Positions 1 through 7,875 of a stretch of 64,000 nt of DNA are shown here, in pieces; the stretch's first letter is position 1; each line of letters starts with the position of its first letter. Position numbers and translations under genes: made by a program. Origin of the DNA: Pseudomonas alcaliphila JAB1 (lineage in GTDB: Bacteria > Pseudomonadota > Gammaproteobacteria > Pseudomonadales > Pseudomonadaceae); NCBI RefSeq assembly GCF_001941865.1, contig NZ_CP016162.1, positions 4,463,501 through 4,527,500 of the forward strand. The letters run 5' to 3'. The notes beneath the pieces were generated by a model. That model worked only from the letters and a program-made list of their open reading frames with translations. It searched no databases and was not told the origin of the DNA.

Positions 1-740
1 AGCCCGTAGAGCGAGCGCGGGCTGATATGGGCGAGTTGGGCCAGCTGCTCGAGGCTGATGTCCTGCTTGAGGTTGTCGTCGATGAACTGCACCAGGCGCT
101 CGAACGACGGGTTGCTCTCGGCCAGCTCCGCGCGGCTGACGTTGTTGCCGAGCAGGCCGAGCAGCTTGCTGGCGATGATCCGCGTGTAATGCTCCTGCAC
201 CGAGGGCAGCGACTGCTCGCTCTCGGCCTCGTCGCAGACCAGGCCGAGCAGGTTGGTGAAGCCTTCGAGCTGCTGCAATTGGTGGCGCGAGGCGAAGCGC
301 ACGCCGTTGGCCGGACGCTGCCAGTGGTTGTCGCTGCAGGCGCGCTCGATCAGTTGGCTCGGCAGCTTGACGATGAACTTCTCGCAGTCATCGGAGTAGG
401 TCAGGTCGACCGGATCGTCGGGGTTGATCAGCAGCAGTTCGCCGGGGGTGAAGTAGTGCTCCTGGCTGTGGCCGCGCCACAGGCAGTGACCCTGCAACAA
501 CACCTGCAGATGGTAGATGGTCTCCAGCGCCGGCGAGGTGACGCGCACGCTGCCACCGTAGCTGATGCGACACAGGTCGAGGCTGGCGAAACTGCGATGG
601 CTGAGGCTGGCGGCCGGACGGCCACTGCTGGGCAGGCGAATGCAATGCGAGCCGACATGCTGGTTGACGTAGTCGGATACCGCATAGGGGTCGGCATTGG
701 CGAACAGCCGACTCTTCTCGTTCAGCAGACGACAGTCCAT
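1..740 (-). CDS. benR: XylS/AraC-type activator BenR, 3' end cut by window edge
   Basis: Activator of benzoate degradation genes of the XylS/BenR branch of the AraC family. About 246 residues are visible. The N-terminus begins MDCRLLNEKSRLF and carries the family-typical stretches YAVSDYVNQHVGSHCIRL and LDLCRISYGG, followed by the cupin-like effector domain. The first helices of the C-terminal AraC DNA-binding domain start near residue 224 (DISLEQLAQLAHISPRSLYG) before the frame leaves the window. The ATG at 740 is preceded by a weak GTGAG. The ben operon itself is not in this window. The name rests on close resemblance to known BenR; XylS is the alternative but is normally plasmid-borne. Confidence 0.85.
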   Translation of the reverse strand, partial: MDCRLLNEKSRLFANADPYAVSDYVNQHVGSHCIRLPSSGRPAASLSHRSFASLDLCRISYGGSVRVTSPALETIYHLQVLLQGHCLWRGHSQEHYFTPGELLLINPDDPVDLTYSDDCEKFIVKLPSQLIERACSDNHWQRPANGVRFASRHQLQQLEGFTNLLGLVCDEAESEQSLPSVQEHYTRIIASKLLGLLGNNVSRAELAESNPSFERLVQFIDDNLKQDISLEQLAQLAHISPRSLYG

Positions 741-845
741 AACTCACGGCGCTCTTATTGTTATCGGACGGCGAGTACTGACGGGCCAAGGCTGCCCTCC
801 TCGCTCGAACCATAGATACAGGCAAATGGCCCGCACCTGATCACA

Positions 846-860
846 AACCGATCAACGGTT
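846..860. promoter_or_regulatory. Inverted repeat upstream of benR
   Basis: AACCG and CGGTT flank a 5-base spacer (ATCAA), centred about 113 bp upstream of the benR start. It could be an operator, but no regulator can be assigned from the sequence alone. Confidence 0.3.
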
Positions 861-979
861 GACCAGAGCAGGTTAGCGTTTCGGCGAGCTTAGGCAATCG
901 GAACTTGGGCGAATATCGCCGCGGGCGATTACCGCCCGCTTTCGTGAACTGACGCAATAGGCCAGCGACACCCGCAGTC

Positions 980-1067
980 TTCGTAGAAGCCAGGCCCCGA
1001 GGCGAAGCCTTGTCGTTCTGCGTTGTCTGCTCGATCGCTTTCGCCGCGGGGCGCGGCTCCTACGAAC
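980..1067. repeat. REP-like inverted repeat pair
   Basis: Two facing arms, TTCGTAGAAGCCAGGCCCCG at the left and a copy ending GGCTCCTACGAA at the right, enclose a spacer. Related GTAGGAGC...GCTCCTAC elements recur at 7431, 8767, 31133 and 33847. This copy is partly degenerate. Confidence 0.55.
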
Positions 1068-1085
1068 AAGCATCGAGGCGGCTGC

Positions 1086-1931
1086 TCAGGCCGGCCGAAA
1101 CAGCTGGCTGCTGAGCTCGCGACTGGCGCTGAGCATCAGCGGCAGGTAGCGCTTTTCCAGCTCGCTGACCGGCACACGACCGGCGTGGGTGCTGACGTTC
1201 ATCGCCGCCAGCACGTGGCCGGCCGAGTCGTATACCGGCACCGCCAGCGAGCGCAGGCCCTGCTCCAGCTCCTGGTCGACGATGCACCAGCCCTGGTGGC
1301 GCACGCGCTGCAGGCACTCCCACAGCGCCTCGGGGGTGTGCAGGGTGCGACTGGTCTTGGGCTGCAGCTCGGCGTGGGCCAGGTAGTCCTGCAACTGGTC
1401 GTCGTCCAGCGCGGCCAGCAGGATGCGCCCCATCGATGTGCAGTAGGCCGGCAGGCGGCTGCCGACGCTGAGATCCACCGAGATCAGCCGCTGCGGAATC
1501 GCCGAGCGGGCGATGTAGAGCACCTGCTCGCCTTCCAGCGTGGCCAGGTTGCAGGCCTCGTGCAGTTGCTCGCTCAAGCGGTCGAGATAGGGCTGGGCGG
1601 ACACCGCCAGCGGCGTCGACGACAGGTAAGCGTGGCCCAGGGTCAGCACCTTGGGCAGCAGCGAATAGGTACGCCCGTCGGTGGTGACGTAGCCCAGCTT
1701 CATCAGCGAGTACAGACAACGGCGCACCGCGGCACGGGGGATCTCGGTGCGGTGGCTGATCTGCGCGATGGTCAGGTGGCGCTTGCGCTCCTGAAAGGCG
1801 TTGATCACCGCCAGGCCGCGAGCCAGGGAGGTCATGAAATTGGGATCGCCGGCAAATTCCTCGATGCGCTTGGCTGGCGACACGTAGGGCGGCGGCGCCA
1901 GACTGGACAGGGGCGGACGGGTATCGCTCAT
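1086..1931 (-). CDS. pcaR: IclR-family beta-ketoadipate pathway regulator PcaR
   Basis: IclR-family regulator that, in Pseudomonas, responds to beta-ketoadipate and controls the lower protocatechuate pathway genes. The 281-residue protein has an N-terminal winged helix at about 35-95 (ARGLAVINAFQERKRHLT, then IPRAAVRRCLYSLMKLGYV) and an effector domain at about 105-275 ending in SSQLFRPA. The ATG at 1931 follows GGAGG at short spacing. Two facing copies of the PcaR-box motif lie 30-61 bp upstream, consistent with autoregulation. It sits beside benR and the pcaHG genes but the nearest pca structural genes are about 2 kb upstream, beyond the carrier and ATPase. Identity is strong by overall sequence resemblance to PcaR. 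Confidence 0.9.
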   Translation of the reverse strand: MSDTRPPLSSLAPPPYVSPAKRIEEFAGDPNFMTSLARGLAVINAFQERKRHLTIAQISHRTEIPRAAVRRCLYSLMKLGYVTTDGRTYSLLPKVLTLGHAYLSSTPLAVSAQPYLDRLSEQLHEACNLATLEGEQVLYIARSAIPQRLISVDLSVGSRLPAYCTSMGRILLAALDDDQLQDYLAHAELQPKTSRTLHTPEALWECLQRVRHQGWCIVDQELEQGLRSLAVPVYDSAGHVLAAMNVSTHAGRVPVSELEKRYLPLMLSASRELSSQLFRPA

Positions 1932-1960
1932 GGAACCTCCGGGGCGGTCGACGGTGCCAG

Positions 1961-1992
1961 GCGATTATCGAACTGTCGTGCGGTAATCGCAA
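1961..1992. promoter_or_regulatory. Candidate pair of PcaR boxes
   Basis: On the minus strand GTTCGATAATCGCCT (from 1973 downward) matches the known PcaR box GTTCGATAATCGCAC at 13 of 15 positions. On the plus strand GTGCGGTAATCGCAA (1978-1992) matches at 12 of 15. The two face each other just upstream of pcaR. The consensus is quoted from memory of P. putida work. Confidence 0.6.
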
Positions 1993-2015
1993 ATAGTGCC
2001 GAACGATGAGCGCCC

Positions 2016-2079
2016 CTGTGGCAGGCGCTTCAGCCGCGACCGCTGTCGATGATTCTCGCCGCTGAAGCGCCTCCCACAG
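2016..2079. repeat. REP-type inverted repeat
   Basis: CTGTGGCAGGCGCTTCAGCC (2016 onward) and its near reverse complement ending GAAGCGCCTCCCACAG (to 2079) face each other between the AEC carrier 3' end and pcaR. Same family as the GGCTTCAGCCGCGA elements elsewhere in the window. Confidence 0.65.
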
Positions 2080-2092
2080 TTCGTAGCCAGCC

Positions 2093-3040
2093 TCAGCCCG
2101 GCAGCAAGCCTTGCCAACGCAACAGCGCAAGCAGACCGCTGATGCTGAAGAAGGCCAGCACCGTGCACCCCACCAGCGCGGCGGCGCAGCGTTCTTCCAG
2201 GCCGAAGCGTTGGCCGAGGATGGGGAACACGCTCAACATCGGTGCGCTGGCGAACAGCACACCGGCGACCATCAGCAGCGGATCGATGCCCGGCACCAGG
2301 CTCAGCGCAGCAAACATCAGCAGCGGATGCAGAATCAGTTTGCCGATGGAGGTCTGTGCCAGATCCGCCGCCATACCGCCGGCCTTCATGCCGTTGAGCG
2401 TGGCGCCGATGACGAACAGCGCCACCGGTGCCGAGGCCGCGGCCAGCATCTCGATGACCCGTGCCGGCACCACTGGCAGGCGCAGTTCCAGCAGCGACAT
2501 GCCCAGCCCCAGCACGATGGCGATGATCAACGGATTGCGCAGCAGGCGCAGCGCCGTTTCACGCACCACCGTCCAGCCCTGTCCGTCCTGCCGACCCGCT
2601 TCGGCGATGGCCAGTGCCAGCGGAATCATCAGCAGGTTCTCCACCAGCATGCCCAGCGCCATGGCCAGCGCTGCCGTGGGGCCGATCACCATCACCGCGA
2701 TGGGGTAACCGACGAAACCGCTGTTGGGCACGGCCATGCCCATGGCCAGGATCGCGCTGCTGGAAAGGCCCTGCCCGCGCCAACGCCGCGCCAGCAGTAG
2801 ACCGATGCCGAACAGGCTCAGCGACGCCATGGCATAGGCGGCCAGGTAGGGGCCGTTGAGCACCTCGCTCAGGCTGCGCTCGGCCAGCGCCTTGAACACC
2901 AGCGAAGGCAGCGCGAAGTAGATGACGAAGGTACCCATACCACGCACCTGGTCACGGTTGACCAGCGCGATTCGGGCCGAGAAGAAGCCCAGGCCGATGA
3001 GGATGAAGATCGGTGCGGTAATGCTCAGAACCGCTAGCAT
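2093..3040 (-). CDS. AEC-family (auxin efflux carrier-like) transporter
   Basis: Inner-membrane carrier of the AEC family, 315 residues, almost entirely hydrophobic with about ten predicted membrane spans. The start MLAVLSITAPIFILIGLGFF is a first membrane helix, and PNSGFVGYPIAVMVIGP in the middle is a family hallmark. The frame remains open upstream, but the ATG at 3040 fits the family length and overlaps the stop of the ATPase gene by 7 bp, indicating co-transcription with it and pcaHG. Bacterial AEC proteins move small organic acids such as malate or malonate. A role in carrying an aromatic acid or pathway intermediate is inferred from the neighbours only. Confidence 0.85.
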   Translation of the reverse strand: MLAVLSITAPIFILIGLGFFSARIALVNRDQVRGMGTFVIYFALPSLVFKALAERSLSEVLNGPYLAAYAMASLSLFGIGLLLARRWRGQGLSSSAILAMGMAVPNSGFVGYPIAVMVIGPTAALAMALGMLVENLLMIPLALAIAEAGRQDGQGWTVVRETALRLLRNPLIIAIVLGLGMSLLELRLPVVPARVIEMLAAASAPVALFVIGATLNGMKAGGMAADLAQTSIGKLILHPLLMFAALSLVPGIDPLLMVAGVLFASAPMLSVFPILGQRFGLEERCAAALVGCTVLAFFSISGLLALLRWQGLLPG

Positions 3041-4056
3041 GCCAGGCTCTCCATGGGCGCCTGGCGCAACTGCGCCAGGCGACTGCGGGTGCGAGAAAAG
3101 TCGCCATGACCGACATCGGCGCACAGCGTCTCGAGGCTGTGCGGCCCCTGCAGCCAAAGCTCGCAGCCGCTGTCGTAGGCGATGTCGACGAAGTTGATCA
3201 GGCGCTGCTGCTCGTCCAGCGTACAACGCCCCAGTGCGGGCAACTCGCCGATGGCGATGTGCGCGAAGCGCTGGCATAGCTGCAGGTAATCACTGCTGGC
3301 CAGCGGCTGCCGGCACAGCACGGAGAAATCCAGCCAGATCGTTCGCTCGTCCATGCCGCGCAGTGTCAGAGTGCGGCGCTGCACAAGCAGCTGCGACGTG
3401 GCCGGCAGGTGCGCAAGGCGCGCCTCCAGCAGCCTGGCCGGGCCTTGCAGATAAAGCCCCCAGTGCTGTGTGCTGCGGGCACGATAGTCGGGGCCGGCAT
3501 CCATCTGCAGCACCAGGCAGCGGCGCTGCAGCAGGTCGGCGAACGGTCTGAAACGGCTGTGATACAGCGGGTTGGGGCACAACTGCGGCGGGGCGTAGTT
3601 GGAGCTGAACAGGAGGATGCAGTCGCGTTCGATCAGCGGCTGTAGCAGGCGCCCGAGCAGGATCGCATCACCAATGTCGTGCATGTGAAATTCGTCGAGA
3701 AACAGTAGCCGGGCTTCGTTGGCCAGCTCGTCGGCTACGCGCTGCAACGGGTCGGTTTGCCCGGTATGGCGCAGCATGCGTTGCTGCACTTCCTGCAGGA
3801 ACGCATGAACATGCACGCGGCGCTTGGCCTGACAGGGTGCAGCCTGAAACAGCGCCTCCAGCACCAAGCTCTTGCCACGCCCGACACCGCCCCACAGGTA
3901 GGCGCCAGCCGCAGGCCGACGGCGCCAGCCAGACGGCCGCAGGCGTGCCTGCAGCCAATCGGCCAGGCGGCCTAGCATCCGTTGCTGGGCATCGTCCAGA
4001 TGCAGGCCACGCGCCTCGATGAAGCGCGCGGCCTGCGAGCACAAATCAGAAGTCAA
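3034..4056 (-). CDS. Divergent ZapE/AFG1-family P-loop ATPase
   Basis: AAA-like ATPase of the ZapE/AFG1 family, about 340 residues from the chosen start. Walker A is GGVGRGKS at about 56-63 and Walker B LLFLDEF at about 117-123, followed by HMHDIGDAILLGRLL, which is diagnostic for the family. Canonical ZapE acts at the division septum; this copy is diverged and lies in the pca cluster, so it is probably an accessory paralogue. The start is uncertain: no ATG lies between the pcaG stop (4046) and the conserved core. A TTG at 4056, 8 bp after a GGGCGAGA-like Shine-Dalgarno, or a TTG at 4044 are candidates; an ATG at 4116 would overlap pcaG by 71 bp. Confidence 0.75.
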   Translation of the reverse strand: MTSDLCSQAARFIEARGLHLDDAQQRMLGRLADWLQARLRPSGWRRRPAAGAYLWGGVGRGKSLVLEALFQAAPCQAKRRVHVHAFLQEVQQRMLRHTGQTDPLQRVADELANEARLLFLDEFHMHDIGDAILLGRLLQPLIERDCILLFSSNYAPPQLCPNPLYHSRFRPFADLLQRRCLVLQMDAGPDYRARSTQHWGLYLQGPARLLEARLAHLPATSQLLVQRRTLTLRGMDERTIWLDFSVLCRQPLASSDYLQLCQRFAHIAIGELPALGRCTLDEQQRLINFVDIAYDSGCELWLQGPHSLETLCADVGHGDFSRTRSRLAQLRQAPMESLAC

Positions 4057-4654
4057 AGAAGACCGTCTCGCCCTCACCCTGAATGCGGATGTCGAAACGG
4101 TAGGCCGGCTTGCCATCGACGTCGCAGCGCTTGGCGATCAGCGTCTCGCGGCGCTGCGGCTGCTCGATCAGGTTGAGCACCGGGTCCTTGGCGTTGGCCT
4201 CGGCCTCGTCTTCGAAATACAGGCGAGTATTGAGGTGGATGTTGATGCCACGGGCGAACAGCGCGACGTTGACGTGCGGCGCCATCGGCACGCCGGCGGC
4301 GTTGTGCACCACGCCCGGCTTGACCGTATAGGCGGTCCACTCGCTACCGGCATCGAAGGTAGTGGCAGTGCGACCAAAGCCATTGAAGGCCTTGCTCTGG
4401 TCGTAATCCTCGTCGTACTGGCCCTGGTGGTCGGCTTGCCACAGCTCGAGGAAGGCGTCGCGCACCAGGTGGCCGTTGCCGTCGTAGACATGGCCGACCA
4501 GCACGATGTGCTCGCCGGGCGCGTCGGGCCCCGCCATCTGGTTCCAGATTTCCTGCTCACGGGTCGGGTTGCCGGCCGCGGCCAGGGCCAGGCCGATGTG
4601 CACGTAGGGGCCGGCGGTCTGCGAGGGGGTTTCCGGCAGTAATTCAACAGGCAT
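4046..4654 (-). CDS. pcaG: Protocatechuate 3,4-dioxygenase alpha subunit
   Basis: Alpha chain of the intradiol dioxygenase that converts protocatechuate and O2 to beta-carboxy-cis,cis-muconate. It is 202 residues, beginning MPVELLPETPSQTAGPYVHI and ending GEGETVFFDF, close to the P. putida subunit throughout. This chain contributes to the active-site cleft while the iron ligands are in the beta chain. The frame is open to 4669, but ATG 4654 lies 6 bp after a strong AGGAGG and matches the family start. Only 11 bp separate it from the pcaH stop, so the two subunits are co-translated. Confidence 0.96.
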   Translation of the reverse strand: MPVELLPETPSQTAGPYVHIGLALAAAGNPTREQEIWNQMAGPDAPGEHIVLVGHVYDGNGHLVRDAFLELWQADHQGQYDEDYDQSKAFNGFGRTATTFDAGSEWTAYTVKPGVVHNAAGVPMAPHVNVALFARGINIHLNTRLYFEDEAEANAKDPVLNLIEQPQRRETLIAKRCDVDGKPAYRFDIRIQGEGETVFFDF

Positions 4655-4665
4655 GGTCATCCTCC

Positions 4666-5385
4666 TCACTTGTTCTCGAAATGGGTTTTACGCTGCCCGC
4701 GCAACACGATATCGAAGCGGTAGGCCAGGCAATCCATCGGGTTGGCCGTGCTCATGTCCAGCTTGGCGATCAGCGTCTGCACCGCGTCCGGGTTGGCGAT
4801 GGACTTGACGATCGGGCATAGCGGAATCAACGGGTCACCCTCGAAATACAGCTGGGTGATCAGCCGCGTGGCGATCGACGGGCCATTGAGCGAGAAGTGG
4901 ATGTGCGCCGGACGCCAGTCGTTGGGGTTGTTGCGCCACGGATAGGGGCCGGGCTTGATGGTGCGGAAGATGTAACGCCCTTCACTGTCGGTCAGGGCAC
5001 GGCCGACACCGCCGAAGTTGGGGTCGAGTGGCGCCAGATAGCGGTCGTTCTTGTGCCGGTAGCGGCCACCGGCGTTGGCCTGCCACATTTCCACCAGGGT
5101 ATGCGGGATCGGCTTGCCGTACTGATCCATCACCCGACCGGAAACGATGATGCGCTCGCCGATGGGCAGGCCACCGTTGTTGAAGTTGAGCAGCAGGTCG
5201 TTGTCGTGCTCGGCGAACTTCAGGTGCGAGAAGTCCGGGCCGGTGGTCTCGGAGATCGACTGCGGGATGCTCACCAGCGCCTGGCGCGGCGAACGGGCGA
5301 TGGAGGTCTTGTAATCGGGCGTCAGGGCTTTGGGGTGCCAGTTGCGGTCACGAATGACGAAACGGCGATTGTCCTCGGCAGGCAT
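4666..5385 (-). CDS. pcaH: Protocatechuate 3,4-dioxygenase beta subunit
   Basis: Catalytic beta chain of protocatechuate 3,4-dioxygenase, 239 residues. It holds the non-haem Fe(III) ligands: Tyr109 (in GGRYRHKND), Tyr148 (in GPYPWRN), His161 and His163 (in RPAHIHFSL), corresponding to the classical Tyr408, Tyr447, His460 and His462. All are intact, so the enzyme should be active. ATG 5385 follows AGGAG at 7 bp and gives the usual N-terminus [20 protein letters not shown]; an upstream in-frame ATG at 5451 adds 22 unlikely residues. It is the first gene of a pcaHG-ATPase-carrier unit, 116 bp downstream of pcaQ with a candidate PcaQ site in between. Confidence 0.97.
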   Translation of the reverse strand: MPAEDNRRFVIRDRNWHPKALTPDYKTSIARSPRQALVSIPQSISETTGPDFSHLKFAEHDNDLLLNFNNGGLPIGERIIVSGRVMDQYGKPIPHTLVEMWQANAGGRYRHKNDRYLAPLDPNFGGVGRALTDSEGRYIFRTIKPGPYPWRNNPNDWRPAHIHFSLNGPSIATRLITQLYFEGDPLIPLCPIVKSIANPDAVQTLIAKLDMSTANPMDCLAYRFDIVLRGQRKTHFENK

Positions 5386-5489
5386 GGTGCGCTCCTGTTG
5401 TGAGTATTGTGGAGTCGACCTGGGATCAGGCTGACGCACAGTTTCCGCCAAAGCAGACGCGGGGAATATTGAAAAGACGCCGTCGACCC

Positions 5490-5505
5490 ATAACCAAATG
5501 GTTAT
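5490..5505. promoter_or_regulatory. Candidate PcaQ binding site
   Basis: ATAACC-AAAT-GGTTAT is a perfect 6-bp inverted repeat with a 4-bp spacer. It fits the PcaQ motif ATAACC-N4-GGTTA described in rhizobia. It overlaps the pcaQ stop codon and lies about 105 bp upstream of the pcaH start. Confidence 0.7.
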
Positions 5506-6434
5506 GAAAAAAGCCCTTCGCGGTAGGCTTCGGCCACCTCACGCAGCGCCGCGCAGAACTGCTCGGCGGCCAGCGGCAGGGCCAGCGCGCTGTTGCGGCA
5601 GATGCCCACCGAGCCGCCTGGTTCCTGCACGCCCAGCTGCAGCTCGACCAGCTCGCCGCGCTGCACGTCCAGGCACACCGCGTCCTGCGGCGCCACCCAC
5701 AGCGCATCGCCAGACAGCACGTAGCGCCGACTCAGCGCCGGCGACAGGGTCTCCAGGCGCTGCCGCGAGGGCGTCACTCCGCACTGTACGAACAGGCTGT
5801 CGGCATGCTTGCGGATGGTGGTACCGGCCGTCGGCAGCACCAGCGGGTAATCGCCAAGCTGTCCCAGCGCGGCGGCGCCGGCGGCCAGCAGCGGGTGACC
5901 GGGGCGCACCACCAGGCTCATCGACTCGCTGTACAGGTGCTCGAAGGTCAGGCCCTGGATGTCCGGGCTGTCAGTCATGCGCCCGACCACCAGGTCCAGC
6001 TCGCCGACGCGCAACTGACCGAGCAGGTAGGCGCCCGGCCCGGTAGCAACACTGACCACCAGCGCCGAGTGACGCTGATGCAGACGCCGCACCACCTCGG
6101 GAATCAGCAGGCTCTCTACGGTAGAAAGCACACCGACTCGCACCTGGCCGGCCTCGTGCTCACCTTCGCGAAGACTGTTCACCCCATCGCGCAGCGCCTG
6201 CACGCACGGGCCGGCGTAACGCATGAAGGCGACCCCAGCAGCGGTCAGACTCACCCCGTTCCTGCCCCTCTCGAACAGGCTGGCCTCGAGGATCTCCTCC
6301 AGCTCCTTGAGAGTCTTGGAGATCGCCGGCTGGCTGACCGCCAGGGCATCGGCCGCCTTGGCGAAGCTGCGCTGGCGAGCGATTTCGAGAAAGCACAGCA
6401 GGTGGCGGAATTTGATACGGGTGTCGATGTTCAT
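5502..6434 (-). CDS. pcaQ: LysR-family regulator PcaQ
   Basis: LysR-type activator of protocatechuate catabolism, 310 residues. The winged helix spans about 1-65 ([20 protein letters not shown], then [20 protein letters not shown]) and the effector domain about 95-305. The frame stays open far upstream, but ATG 6434 gives the normal LysR start [12 protein letters not shown]. In rhizobia PcaQ binds beta-carboxy-cis,cis-muconate, the direct product of PcaHG, or a later lactone. It lies immediately upstream of pcaH on the same strand and diverges from the TSUP permease gene. The name follows overall resemblance and context. Confidence 0.88.
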   Translation of the reverse strand: MNIDTRIKFRHLLCFLEIARQRSFAKAADALAVSQPAISKTLKELEEILEASLFERGRNGVSLTAAGVAFMRYAGPCVQALRDGVNSLREGEHEAGQVRVGVLSTVESLLIPEVVRRLHQRHSALVVSVATGPGAYLLGQLRVGELDLVVGRMTDSPDIQGLTFEHLYSESMSLVVRPGHPLLAAGAAALGQLGDYPLVLPTAGTTIRKHADSLFVQCGVTPSRQRLETLSPALSRRYVLSGDALWVAPQDAVCLDVQRGELVELQLGVQEPGGSVGICRNSALALPLAAEQFCAALREVAEAYREGLFS

Positions 6435-6525
6435 CGCGGGCACCGAAAACAGATGCCCGCGATGATGCCGCAAAGCACAGGCATGGCACAGACGACAATT
6501 GGCAGGTTCGTCACTTTGGTCGCAC

Positions 6526-6554
6526 TTGGCTGACCGATGGGTCAGCTCTATGCT
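6526..6554 (+). promoter_or_regulatory. Candidate promoter with embedded operator for the TSUP gene
   Basis: A TTGGCT (-35, 6526-6531), 17-bp spacer and TATGCT (-10, 6549-6554) precede the permease ATG at 6581. The spacer is almost filled by the perfect inverted repeat GCTGACC-GATG-GGTCAGC (6529-6546). A protein bound there would occlude RNA polymerase. Confidence 0.5.
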
Positions 6555-6580
6555 GCACCTTTTTTGTGCGAGCCTGCCCG

Positions 6581-7351
6581 ATGTCCCTGCCTGATCTGCT
6601 GCTGTTGGCCCTCGCCGGTTTCGCCGCTGGGGGCATGAATGCCCTGGCTGGCGGCGGCACCTTCTTTTCCTTCCCCGCCCTGCTCGCCGCCGGCCTGCCG
6701 CCGGTAACGGCCAATGCCACCAACGCCGTGGCGCTGTGGCCGGCCAGCCTGGCTGGTGCGTGGGCAGCACGCGCCTCGTTGCGGCCACTGGGGCGTTATC
6801 TGCTTCCGCTGCTGTTGGCCGGTCTGGCCGGTGGCCTGCTCGGCGGCCTGTTGCTGCTGGCCGGCGGCGACGATGTGTTCCGCGTGCTGATCCCCTGGCT
6901 ATTGCTGGCCGCCACCGCGCTGTTCGCCGCCAGCCCCTGGCTGGGGCGCGCCCTCGCCGCGCGGCGCAAGGCCGCCGAGTATCCGCCGCACACGCCGTTG
7001 TCGCTGGGTGCACACATCGGCGTGTCGATCTACGGCGGCTACTTCGGTGCCGGCATGGGTATCCTGCAACTGGCCGCGTTCTCCATCGAAGGCCACCCGC
7101 TGGCCCGCTCCAACGCCCTGAAGAACCTGATCTCGGCAGTGATCTACAGCATCGCCACGCTGACGTTCGTGATCGCCGGCCGGGTCAGCTGGTACGAGCT
7201 GGCGATCCTGCTCACCGGTGCCACCATCGGCGGTTATGCCGGTGGTGCACTGGGCGAGAAGCTGCCGCCGGCACTGCTGCGCAGCTTCGTCATCCTGGTC
7301 GGCAGCACGATGACCCTGTACTACTTCTGGAGCACCTACTTCTCCGCGTAA
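6581..7351 (+). CDS. TSUP-family (TauE/SafE-like) membrane permease
   Basis: Integral membrane protein of the TSUP (sulfite exporter TauE/SafE) family, 256 residues with about eight predicted spans. The N-terminal repeat starts LLLALAGFAAGGMNALAGGG and is followed by TANATNAVALWPAS; the C-terminal repeat contains SIYGGYFGAGMGILQLAAFS and LKNLISAVIYSIA, both family signatures. ATG 6581 is chosen over a GTG at 6566 because it gives the standard start MSLPDLLLLALAG. It diverges from pcaQ. Family members export sulfite, sulfoacetate or other small organic anions, so the substrate cannot be read here; an aromatic-acid link is only positional. Confidence 0.85.
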   Translation: MSLPDLLLLALAGFAAGGMNALAGGGTFFSFPALLAAGLPPVTANATNAVALWPASLAGAWAARASLRPLGRYLLPLLLAGLAGGLLGGLLLLAGGDDVFRVLIPWLLLAATALFAASPWLGRALAARRKAAEYPPHTPLSLGAHIGVSIYGGYFGAGMGILQLAAFSIEGHPLARSNALKNLISAVIYSIATLTFVIAGRVSWYELAILLTGATIGGYAGGALGEKLPPALLRSFVILVGSTMTLYYFWSTYFSA

Positions 7352-7430
7352 AAACCAGCCCTGCGAAAAATAGACCGGACAGTGTCCGAGCACGCCTAAT
7401 GCCACTCAGTTAGGCGTCGACGTATCGAAT

Positions 7431-7507
7431 GTGTAGGAGCGGCGCCCCGCCGCGAATCAAGGCGCCGCGAATTTGAAAAGCTTCGCCCCGAGGCGGGGCT
7501 CCTACGA
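7431..7507. repeat. REP-type inverted repeat pair
   Basis: GTGTAGGAGCGGCGCCCCGC at the left and a facing copy ending GGCGGGGCTCCTACG at the right. It follows the TSUP gene and precedes the xseB leader. The rest of the 281-bp gap shows no gene. Confidence 0.7.
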
Positions 7508-7632
7508 ATGATCGCGTTGAATCGACATTACCCAGGCGCACGGCTATGCGCCTCCAAAACCCGCTGATTTGCCCGAGAGGCCCGCCTCTGCTAGTGTCGC
7601 GCCCGTTTCTACGCTTCCCGAGACCCGCCGCC

Positions 7633-7875
7633 ATGGCCCGCAAAAAAGCCGCCCCCGACTTCGAACACTCCCTCGCCGAGCTTCAAACGCTGGTCGAGCG
7701 CCTGGAGAGCGGCGAGCTGTCGCTGGAAGACTCGCTGACTGCTTTCGAGCAGGGCATCGGCCTAACCCGTGAGTGCCAGGCCGCCCTGGCCCAGGCCGAG
7801 CAGAAGGTACAGATTCTGCTCGAGCGCGACGGTGAGTTGCAGCCCGCCCCCTTCGACACGGACGAGCCCGCATGA
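7633..7875 (+). CDS. xseB: Exodeoxyribonuclease VII small subunit
   Basis: Small subunit of exonuclease VII, which degrades single-stranded DNA with XseA (not in the window). It is 80 residues with the family core [20 protein letters not shown] followed by [13 protein letters not shown], a two-helix coiled hairpin. ATG 7633 is chosen because it gives the standard MARKK start; an ATG at 7546 would add 29 arginine- and proline-rich residues. The stop overlaps the ispA start by 4 bp, the usual coupling of this pair in Pseudomonas. Confidence 0.95.
   Translation: MARKKAAPDFEHSLAELQTLVERLESGELSLEDSLTAFEQGIGLTRECQAALAQAEQKVQILLERDGELQPAPFDTDEPA

Larger units (their letters stand above)
741..1085. 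other. Intergenic region between pcaR 3' end and benR start
   Basis: This 345-bp stretch has no credible gene. It holds the upstream region of benR, including a perfect inverted repeat AACCG-ATCAA-CGGTT at 846-860, and a diverged REP-like repeat pair at 980-1067. Short frames here have no homologue-like features. No promoter stands out by eye. Confidence 0.6.

Noticed and set aside
4056..4116. N-terminal extension of the ZapE-like gene to the ATG at 4116
   Set aside because: It would overlap pcaG by 71 bp and the extra residues are low-complexity and unlike the family; a TTG start is preferred, though uncertain.
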